Below are positions 56,101 through 64,000 of a DNA stretch of 64,000 nucleotides, piece by piece. Location: positions 1,880,001 to 1,944,000 of the forward strand of contig CM020519.1 in assembly GCA_009823395.1 (NCBI GenBank). Reading direction: 5' to 3'. The notes beneath the pieces were generated by a model. That model was not told the DNA's origin, ran no database searches, and worked only from the letters and a program-made list of their open reading frames with translations. The stretch is from Thamnaconus septentrionalis (taxonomy: Eukaryota; Chordata; Actinopteri; Tetraodontiformes; Monacanthidae). Every line of letters begins with the position of its first letter. Position 1 is the stretch's first letter. A program made the translations under genes and the position numbers.

Positions 56101-57364
56101 TTCAAGACGGCTCGCCGAGAGCTCCCTGGAAAATGACGGCGGATTAAAATGGCGCTGACGACGTCGCGACAGATTTGAACTCCCGCTCGCTTCCTTCTCT
56201 CGGCTTCGCTCCCATTTTTCCATGGAGAATTTCGCCGACTAAGACGTTGCGTGTTTGCCGCCGTTTGTTTGGAGCGCCGTCGGACTCCCCCGCCTCCCGA
56301 GCGCCCCCCCCCCCTCACCCTCCACACCCCTCCTCCCCCCTCAGCGCTGTGAGATCAGAGTCACGCTTCTTTGAAGTCTCTCTCTCTATACTTTCCGCTG
56401 AATATTAATAATGTACGGCGCTATATGTAACAAACTGCACACACACGCACGCACGCCGTCTGTTTTCTTCATTATGCTCCTCCTCCTCCTCCTCCTCCTC
56501 CTCTTCCTCTGTGCTTCTATAGGATTGCATGTCTGTGCTTTGTTTGCGATGCTTCAGGCTCCTTTTTGAAAAAAAAAAGCAAAAAAAAAAAGCGTCTCTG
56601 TTCACTTTTAGCGGCTGGTATTTTTGTTCTCGGCCTCTCGGAGTGCCGGGAACGACAAACACGTCGTCCATAAATGATTCAGGATCCGATGTGCCACCTC
56701 ACAGAGGGGCGGGGCTACCACGCGCGTTCTCCACCTTGGAAACCACCCCGGCAGCAGCAGCAGCAGCAGCAGCAGCAAGCGACCTTTTTTTGGCCGATGG
56801 AAGCCGGAAAAAAATATTTATCTCCCTTGAGGTGTTTTTATAATTAGATTTTTTCCCCCGTAAACACGGCGATGTTGAAAAGCGATCCCGAGCGGCGGCT
56901 AACAGGAGGGAAAAACAGAGAAAACAGATTCAATTTGCCAACATGAAGACAAAAGTAGCATTCATTCCGGAATCTGATCACTTCTGGAAAGTCAGGAAAG
57001 TGGAAATTTTAAACATCCAGTGTCACAGCGCCGCCCACTGGGCTGCTGTCAGTCACATGACCTGCGTCTCCACTGGCCCCACCCCCATCGGTTCGACCAG
57101 CCGATCCGACGGGTGACACTGGGGAGAGGGAGTGGGGGAGGGGAGGGCGGGGTCAGGGGTTCATGGATGACGAAAAAAAAAGCATGCTGCAATAATGTAA
57201 TCCTACATGTGTGTGTGTGTGTCAGTGTGTGTGTGTGTGTGTGTGCTGGCGGAGCAGCAGATGTCACTCCGGCCTGCTGCAGCTCCGTCCTGTCAACACG
57301 AGATCTTCATTAGAAGCTTCAAAGGCTTTGATCTCGCTGGCAGGACCGCAAACAGCCGGCGGCT

Positions 57365-57414
<50 letters not shown>

Positions 57415-57746
57415 TCCGCCGCCACTGATAAAACCTGGAGCCGCAGCAGCTTCAGTTCCTTGCCGCGGTATTAGCTCCGCCTCCATTATTCATGCAGCCT
57501 CCTCCTCTGATACCCCACTCACCAACACGCCGCTTAGGCTGCATCATTGGTGCCGCACACTAATGTGAACTTGATAAATGGAATTTTTTTTTTTTCCGTT
57601 CAGTTTTGTTGTTTTTTTTATTTCATTCGGCTCCAGATTTTAAAAAACATAAAAACCCTGCTTGCATTGGATTGGGAAGGTTTGACGGTTCCTGTGATGT
57701 GAAGGTCGGACATGGGTTTGGACCCATGAAGAGTCGAGCCGTGTTG
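56101..57746. other. Non-coding interval with short repeats
   Basis: Contains (CTC)n at 56476-56508, (GCA)n at 56752-56776, (GT)n at 57207-57244 and (GCA)n at 57364-57413. Flanks are unique. No coding family recognised; the open frames are repeat-driven. Confidence 0.55.
57364..57413. repeat. (CAG)n microsatellite
   Basis: About 16 CAG units followed by CTCCGCCGCC. The 73-codon frame through it (poly-Q) has no recognised domain. Confidence 0.95.
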
Positions 57747-57914
57747 AAGAGCTCCCATACTGGCCGGTTTTCATCCAGGGAGAAGCACGTTTAGCCCTCT
57801 GTTTACAGCCTCCCACAGCTGGACGACTGACCGACTTTCCCCCGAAACAGTCTCAGTGGGGGGGTGGAGCCAACTCCCGGCTGAGAGTGTGGTGCACTTT
57901 GTGACATCACAAAG
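57747..57914 (+). mobile_element. Dispersed palindrome-bearing repeat, copy B
   Basis: Plus-oriented. GAGCTC, CAGGGAGAAGCACGTTTAG, CCCTCTGTTTACAGCCTCC (57795-57813), GGGGGTGGAGCC (57860-57871), GCTGAGAGTGTGG, then the intact palindromic end CTTTGTGACATCACAAAG (57897-57914). With copy A it defines the order of blocks in the family. Confidence 0.65.
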
Positions 57915-58047
57915 GGTCTGACTCACCCACCCACCCCCGAGCCGTGTGGTCCCTCAATTCTTCCAATACGACCCTCCGGAAGGTGGAGCTGAGCTTTAAA
58001 CTCCTCTTAGCTTTCCGTGAAGGGGGCTGCTGCAGTACAACAGTTGC

Positions 58048-58064
58048 CCACCAGGGGGCAGTGC
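58048..58064 (+). promoter_or_regulatory. CTCF-core-like motif
   Basis: CCCACCAGGGGGCAGTG is a strong match to the CTCF core CCACCAGGGGGCAG. It lies 135 bases beyond the palindromic end of dispersed-repeat copy B. Confidence 0.42.
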
Positions 58065-58254
58065 TTCACATTTTCATTTTCTTAGCGAAACATCCCAACT
58101 TCGGACTTTTCTCTCTCCCTCCACCGGGGAGAGTTTCAGCCGTGAGCGACGCCCCCTTGTGGCTGCAGAACTGAGCGGAAAGGACAGAAACCAAACCTGT
58201 TTGTTGGCTTTTCGGACGGAGCGCTAACGAGCTCGTTCCTCTTCCAGCGGAATC

Positions 58255-58680
58255 AAAGGCTAAGGCCAGCAGGAAAAAGTCGATCAATGCGTCGGTTTGC
58301 CGGCGGCGGCGGCGTCCTGGTACCTCATCAACACGCAGCCAACGCCGCCGCCGCTGCCGCAATTAGCACGCTAACAAGAGCAAAAGGGAGCCAATTAGGG
58401 AGAAGTGACTGGGACGAACACCTGGAGTGGGTGACACAGCGCAGCCTGATGATCTATGACATGTAATAAAATGTGAGGAGGGAACTTTTTTCTTTTTCTC
58501 CCTCCTTTTGAGCGGCTCTGCCAGACAGCTGTCCTCCGACCTGCGCGCCGCCTCATCCCTCCTTCAGCGCTCGCCGGCCGTGTCAGAGCGCCGCTAATCT
58601 GTCTGCTCAATTAGTCGGCGCCGTCCTCGGCTTTGATGGCCCGGCCCTCCGCCAGCACCCTCATTATATAAGCCTCAGGT
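58255..58680. promoter_or_regulatory. Candidate conserved non-coding element
   Basis: Contains a (CGG)n patch, CAATTAGCACGCTAAC, GAGCCAATTAGGG, CGCTAATCTGTCTG, CTCAATTAGTCGG and CTCATTATATAAGCC. AATTAG-type cores are spread across GC-rich DNA. Enhancer identity is inferred. Confidence 0.25.
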
Positions 58681-59845
58681 TTTTTTTTTTTTTTTTTTTG
58701 AGGCTTATGTCAAAGAGCTTGTCAATTTTTTTTTTCATCCCTCCCTCTCCCTCCTCCCCCCTCATCCCCCTCCGCCCTTCCCCCGAAAACTCTTTTCACT
58801 TGACTCCAGGAAGGATTTCATCACTCTTTCAACCCCAAAAAGTGACGCGCGGCGAATATAAAACCGCCACCACCCCGACATGAAAGTGGGCGGGGACAAA
58901 ACCAGGGGTTGTCGGAGCATCCATTTCCTCCCAGGTGGAAGGGCGGGCGAGACGGCGGCCCCGGGACGCCGCGTCAGGATGCTTTTTTTTTTTTTCCTCT
59001 TTCTAGGTCAGAGTGAAACAGCTGAACGCAGCGACTCTGCATTTTTTCTTCTTTTTTTTTTTGAAGTGCTCCGCCTGCTGCAGCCGGCTTATGGATCAGC
59101 GTTATGTAACGGGCTTTAAGAAGGACCCCCCCCCCAACACACACACACACACACAGTCTTCAGGTTTTCTGCCACTTTGTGCGTCGTGAATTGGATCAAG
59201 GCTCCGAGTCGCTGATCCTGTTGAAGATTGCGAAAAAGTGGTGAAAAAGCTCACGTCCGCGCACTCAAAGAGCCGTCACGCAAAGTTTTCACGCTTCATT
59301 CCCACCGCCTCGGTTTTTATTCTGTACCGCCGTGAGATGAATCCCACGCTCGTCCTGGCGCCCGGCGAGAGATTTTTTTTGTTTATGAACTCGAAGGCGA
59401 CGCAACCGTAAATTAAAAAAACCTTCACGCCGTTTTAAGACAACCAGAGGAAAATGACTCCAGAAGAGGATGACGATGATGAAACTGAGCCGCCGCGTTG
59501 ATGAAGTGGAGACGCAGATTGGCCACATCTCCAACATCTTGTAATCTGGTTTTTCTCCCTCAGCTTTATTTCGTAGTCGGACCTGAAGAAAAAGAGCCAG
59601 ACTGTCGGAAGGAGGGGAAAAGGAGGAGAAAGTCTTCTTCATTCTTTTCATACTGACAAAGTGAGAGAGTAGGTTTTGGAGTTGAGCAGCTTTTGGGCGA
59701 GCAATCATCCCAGAGTTCCGTCTGGATCTTCAGACTTCTCCATCTTTTGAAGCCTCCTGCTGCAGCGCAGCTTCTCAGAGCGTCCACGTGTTTGGAAAGA
59801 GGGCGAAAAACACGGCGGCGGAGGCAACAGGGAGGCGTCGCTGCC
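58681..59845. other. Non-coding interval, no gene seen
   Basis: Poly-T runs, CCCTCC-rich pyrimidine (58738-58785), a short (CA)n at 59138-59154 and unique DNA. The frame ending near 59542 (KLSRRVDEVETQIGHISNIL, stop) looks coiled-coil-like but lacks a supporting acceptor. Confidence 0.5.
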
Positions 59846-59863
59846 CTCTGTGATGTCACAAAG
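59846..59863. mobile_element. Dispersed palindrome-bearing repeat, partial copy F
   Basis: CTCTGTGATGTCACAAAG matches the palindromic end of the family, with the same CTCTG variant as copy C. GAAGCCTCCTGCTGCAG at about 59750 may be the other conserved block, but the spacing is short and the GGCGGAGCC block is missing. Confidence 0.4.
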
Positions 59864-60078
59864 AGACGTCCGTGCGTCTGTACGGGCGGTGCAGCTCTGT
59901 GAGCAGTAGTAAAGAGGCTTAAACTATCGATCGGCTGGAAAAAATTGCGCAGTTAAAGTGGATGTTGTGTTTGACCTTTGACCTCAGGAAAGAAAGAAAA
60001 TCATTTTCAACCTGCTTCAAGTTTCAAAGTTCTCTCACGCCGACACTTCAGCTGTTGCCTTCATGCTGCCGGCCGCCT

Positions 60079-60113
<35 letters not shown>
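60079..60113. repeat. (GT)n microsatellite
   Basis: Clean GT run of about 17 units. Confidence 0.95.
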
Positions 60114-60115
<2 letters not shown>

Positions 60116-61315
60116 GCTCCAGTAGGATGTTGCTGGCACGGCTTCCGGCGATGTTGTGCATTTGCGCTGTATTGATTTATTATTTTTTGCGCTGAGGTGG
60201 CGGCACGAGGACGCCAGCACTCGGAGGTGGAGGCAGCTCGGCTGGTGACGCATCCATCCGCCCAGGAAGCTCCGACAAAGCACCCGGTGGGTGTTTCTCC
60301 CTGCTGTCGAGGAGTCGCTTTGCTGTGTTGTGTTGTGCGTCAGCGTTGGCAGAGTTTGTGTTGCGTTCAGACGCCATGCTTAGTTTCCGTGTTTGCAAAA
60401 ACTTTTTGAGATTTCAAGACTCGGTGGTGGAACCGGTCAGGGTGGTTTGAGTGGAGGACCGATCACGGGCCGCCTGGAGGAAAGAAAGTGGTTTTCGCTT
60501 CATCTCCAAAGTCGAAAAGATTTTGTTGCTTTTCTTGAGGTATAAAACATTTTTGGAAGCCGCTTCCACAGGATGATGACACCTGTTTATTTTTCTAGTC
60601 CCGATCTTATTTTACAGAGAAGCTTTTTTCTCTCCAACACAACAATAGCTTTCACTTTCAAAAGAAACAAAAAAAATATCAAATAAAATAAAAAGATTGA
60701 CGTTGAAATGCCGGATACAACTCCTTTAGCGCCCCCTGCTGAGACCAGCCAACCTGAGATTAATCAAAAAATGCATGACGCGAAATCTGGAATGATGCCA
60801 GAAGCGCTTGTCAGGTTCTCCTCCGTCCTGAAATAATTAGCAGCAGATGAAAAACGGTCCTGACCTGATCTGATCACAGACGTCCACATCGTTCGCATGT
60901 TACATCCCGTCTGCATGACATCAGCGAGGGGGGGGGGGACCTGGGGCTGAACCCGGGCTCTGTGCCTGTATGTGTGTGTGGGAGGTGTCGGAGCAGCCCA
61001 GGTGACCCCTGCTGCCTGGACTCCAGGTGCATCGTCGTCATGGCTGTGATTCCAAAACCAGACGGGACAGAAAATTTCTAGTCAGTTTTTCTCCTTTAAT
61101 GATTAAAGAAAAATGTTTTTTTTTTTGTTTTTTTTTACTTATTCCTCGCAGCATGTTTCCACCACATAAAGCTCTCAGCTGCCGCGGTGGGAAATATATA
61201 TATGTGTGTGTATATATATATACATGTATGTATGATAAAGGAGTTTTGTTTTGCGGCCGAGTCTTTCGGACGGGAGGTGAGGAGAGAGAGACAGGAGGTC
61301 AGGCGGCAGTCATCG
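60114..61315. other. Non-coding interval, no gene seen
   Basis: Holds a TGTTGTGTTGTG run near 60322, a CTCF-like word at 60728, a G run near 60929 and TATATA/TGTGTG mixtures near 61196. No exon recognised. Confidence 0.5.
60728..60741 (-). promoter_or_regulatory. CTCF-core-like motif
   Basis: AGCGCCCCCTGCTG is the reverse complement of CAGCAGGGGGCGCT, a good CTCF core. Confidence 0.4.
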
Positions 61316-61316
61316 C

Positions 61317-61317
61317 T

Positions 61318-61361
<44 letters not shown>
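61317..61361. repeat. (CAG)n microsatellite
   Basis: Pure CAG run of about 15 units; no coding flanks recognised. Confidence 0.95.
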
Positions 61362-61362
<1 letters not shown>

Positions 61363-61829
61363 AAAGGCTTAATAATATCCCAGAGGCACAGATGAAACAC
61401 TTTCTCCACAGTGGCTGTTTACTGAGGAGCCTGTTTGAAGTTGAGCTCAAGATGTCTTCATTTCTCTCTACCAGAGGAATGTTCCAAGTAGGGGGGGGGG
61501 GCGTGAGGGAGGGGAAGACAAGGGGAGACGGGGGGGGTGGGGGCAAAAAAAAAAAAAAAAAATTGTAATTCAGACAGAGCGAAGCGACGAGGAAGGTTGA
61601 AACAGAGAAAACGGGGGTGGGAAGCCGGCGGACGAGATCCAAGCCGCGCTTTTTTTCCTCCTTTTTTTTTTTTTTTCCCTGTCTGCTCCGCCGCTATAAT
61701 TCCAGACAGGATATTGCAAGTAGACTCATCTGCCGCTTTCATATTTCTGCGCCGTGATATCTTTTTTTTTTTTAAAAAAAAAAAGAAAAAAAAAATCTAG
61801 CGGCGCGGCGGCGGTGGCGGCGAACAGGG

Positions 61830-62330
61830 AGGATTAGAAAGCCCTTCAAATTAAGGGCTGCCTGCTGTTGGCACCAGCAGGCCCATTATTTATTCATATC
61901 ACTCAGACCTCCTCCTGCAGGAGCAGCACCGCCAAAAAACAAGAAGAAAAAAAATATATATATCTCGCACCGTGTGGACGGATGTGCAGCGGCTGGGAAT
62001 GTCCAGCATTTGGACTGACAGATTGAAAATGTTTCGGATAGGAGGCGGGAAGGCGGAGCTACGCCTCGTCCGGCCAGTCGCCGACAAAACGAGAAGAGAA
62101 AATTCAGATTATGTACGATTTTTATGACTGAGGAAAAAGTTTTTTATCTGTGCATCCATATCAGCGCTGTGATCACGTCCCACTTGTCTGATTTACCGCT
62201 CCAGCCGTGGCCGGTTTGATCCGGATGAGCAGCCAATGATTGAATGCGACTCATTAACTTCCGCAGCTGACAGCGACTCTCCGATAAAACACTTTTTAAC
62301 GATTGTCGGATGAGACGGGATGTTTCTCAT
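61830..62330. promoter_or_regulatory. Candidate conserved non-coding element(s) containing a double hairpin
   Basis: Repeat-poor DNA beginning with GGATTAGAAAGCCC and the double hairpin at 61840-61882, followed by CCCATTATTTATTCATATC. A second block at 62150-62320 has CCATATCAGCGCTGTGATCAC, AGCCAATGATTGAATGCGAC and CTCATTAAC. Probable regulatory DNA by composition; untested. Confidence 0.3.
61840..61882. other. Two abutting perfect hairpins
   Basis: Hairpin 1: AGCCCTT, 6-base loop, AAGGGCT (61840-61859). Hairpin 2 starts on the next base: GCCTGCTG, 7-base loop TTGGCAC, CAGCAGGC (61860-61882). Both stems are perfect. Same architecture as the pair at 18825-18885 but unrelated in sequence. Could be a structured transcript, a cruciform, or chance short symmetry in a GC-rich element. 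Confidence 0.8.
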
Positions 62331-62397
62331 CTGATGACCTGAAGATCCAGAATCTGAAACTTGCCAGCGGCGAATTTATTAATTAGTTTCTTCTGTA

Positions 62398-62398
62398 C

Positions 62399-62431
<33 letters not shown>
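62398..62431. repeat. (GT)n microsatellite
   Basis: Clean GT run of about 17 units; a short (GTT)n run follows at 62452-62468. Confidence 0.95.
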
Positions 62432-62432
<1 letters not shown>

Positions 62433-62468
62433 TTGATGTCATTTTGAATATTGTTGTTGTTGTTGTTA

Positions 62469-63054
62469 TTTGGAACATCCATAAGCAGCATCTCTATCTC
62501 TATCTTCCTGTGTATTATATCAATGTCAAATATAAGCTGACTCATTTAAACCAGCTTTGAATTTTTCATTTTTTTGCCTCAAGAATTCCAACCGAGACGT
62601 CTCAGACTTAAAAAGAAAATATACAAGTCAACTTCTAAATGTTAAACTGCCTCAGCTGAAGAACTTCCTCAAACTAAATCAACACGGCTTGGTTAAAAAA
62701 AAGCAAAAAAAAACCTGCCACCTCTAGCCGCCACTAGGAGGTGATGTGGAGGCGGAGACTCAGACGACTCGCTGAGTGGCTCGTTTACGTCATGACGGCT
62801 GCAGCTCCGCCCCATTTTCCTCCTCTGCGCAGGCTGATTGGTGGCAGCTCCACTTAAAAACGATCCGGATCGGAGCTTTTTACCGCGGACGCTGCTGGAT
62901 GAAGTGAATCGAAGCTTCTTCAGCAGAGTTCAGCAACTCGTTATCTGCCCAACGTTATCGTCATCATCACTGTCCGCCCAATCCGCCTCACTGCTGAATT
63001 CTTTTTTTTTTTTTTCCACCTGGAATAGCCGCGTTGAAATGCGTCCAGGGTGAT
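62469..63054. other. Non-coding interval, no gene seen
   Basis: Unique AT-rich DNA, then GC-balanced DNA with a GATTGG word (inverted CCAAT) at about 62837 and a poly-T run at 63002-63016. No exon recognised. Confidence 0.5.
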
Positions 63055-63330
63055 TAAAAAAACAGCTCCAGTTTACAACCGTGGCTTTATCCGACAGAAT
63101 GAATGGCTCAATCGGCGCCGACACCGGTCCATTTTCCAATTAGTTCATTAGTCTCACTTTATTTTTGCTCACCTGCATCTCGGCCGTAATTTGTGGAGCC
63201 GGCGCGGCGGTGCTTTGCGATCAGAACGACCGTCACGGGAAGGCTAATGCGTCGGCACGTAGAGCCGAGGTGGACTCGCGAGGCGCGCTGAACTCCTGAC
63301 CCGCCGCTCCGGGACGCCCAGCACACGCAC
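63055..63330. promoter_or_regulatory. Candidate conserved non-coding element
   Basis: TTTACAACCGTGGC, GAATGAATGGCTC, TTTTCCAATTAGTTCATTAG, CGTAATTTGTGG and AGGCTAATGCG occur in repeat-free sequence that becomes CpG-rich on the right. Composition only. Confidence 0.27.
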
Positions 63331-63552
63331 AGATGAGGTTTCTTTTTTTATTTTTCTAATTTTATTTATTTGCTGGACTCATCGACCGCTCGCTTGGTCG
63401 GTCAGTCAGCACGTCCGCAGGTCCGGCAGGAAAAACTCCCACCAGCTCCAGGTGGTGAGTTTCCCATCCGGCACGACTAATAATAGTGTGTGAGTGGGTT
63501 TATTTCCTGATGGGAAGATATTAATACAGCCGGTTAGGTTGGAAGCATCAGT

Positions 63553-63554
<2 letters not shown>

Positions 63555-63590
<36 letters not shown>
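63555..63590. repeat. (GA)n microsatellite
   Basis: Clean GA run of about 18 units. Confidence 0.95.
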
Positions 63591-63595
<5 letters not shown>

Positions 63596-63676
63596 GATGC
63601 CTTTTGAATGAGTATATTCAGATCAGATGGTTTTTTTTTCTTCCATTTATTGAAGCATTCATTCATTTTTTTCTGG

Positions 63677-63763
<87 letters not shown>

Positions 63764-63794
63764 GTATATATATATATATATATATACGTATACA

Positions 63795-63839
<45 letters not shown>

Positions 63840-63926
63840 GTATATATATATACGTATATATTTATATATATACATATATGTATATATATGTATATACATA
63901 CGTATATATATATACGTATATATACA

Positions 63927-64000
<74 letters not shown>
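63677..64000. repeat. (TA)n array at window edge with TACGTA interruptions
   Basis: AT dinucleotides to the last base of the window, so the right end is unknown. The first perfect stretch (about 63678-63760) gives way to a middle zone with repeated TACGTA, TACATATATGTA and related 2-base variants (63761-63935), then returns to perfect TA. No gene. Confidence 0.97.

Noticed and set aside
59461..59543. Coiled-coil-like C-terminus ending KLSRRVDEVETQIGHISNIL then stop
   Set aside because: It looks protein-like, but the upstream AG lacks a pyrimidine tract and the antisense frame is equally open. No family could be named.

Overview
This window looks like non-coding, repeat-rich vertebrate DNA, most probably from a teleost (percomorph-type) fish. 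The evidence is very dense CA/GT, GA/CT, AT and CAG/CTG microsatellites, many CCAATCA and AGGGGGCG words, GCTAGC/GCTAAC-rich islands, and GC-rich stretches alternating with AT-rich, homeodomain-site-rich stretches. There are no bacterial-style operons, and I recognise no protein-coding gene, RNA gene or CRISPR array. Every long open frame is either a tandem repeat read through (poly-S/L, R/E, A, Q, M/D, I/Y) or a short unrecognisable frame of the size expected by chance.

Layout. 1-12.8 kb: microsatellites, two related 27-bp minisatellites (9.28 and 11.21 kb) and AT-rich blocks resembling conserved non-coding elements. 12.8-20.5 kb: CGG/CAG tracts, a facing (TG)n/(CA)n pair and a striking double hairpin at 18.83 kb. 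20.5-26.6 kb: a block of four large arrays, namely a 9-bp minisatellite, a (GA)n tract, a 1.24-kb AGC/AGT/AAC array and a 1.72-kb GAT/GGT/GAA array. 26.6-37 kb: a decayed TATYGT-rich block, a 74-bp higher-order minisatellite, a 254-bp CAG tract, regulatory-looking DNA and a second GAT array. 37-50.5 kb: copies of an unrecognised dispersed repeat, a possible hAT-element end, regulatory-looking blocks and two local tandem duplications (47.8 and 50.2 kb). 50.5-64 kb: a CTGA/CTGG array with a 68-bp higher-order period, a ~640-bp (CT)n tract, more dispersed-repeat copies, a second double hairpin at 61.84 kb, and a terminal (TA)n array running off the window.

Interpretation. The simplest reading is a large intron or gene-poor interval near a developmental regulator, where short AT-rich candidate enhancers sit between unstable simple repeats. 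That is inference. No exon of a host gene is identified; three splice-bounded open segments are listed as weak candidates only. The best leads are the dispersed family carrying the TTTGTGAYRTCACAAAG palindrome, the paired CCAAT/octamer minisatellites, and the two back-to-back hairpin pairs.
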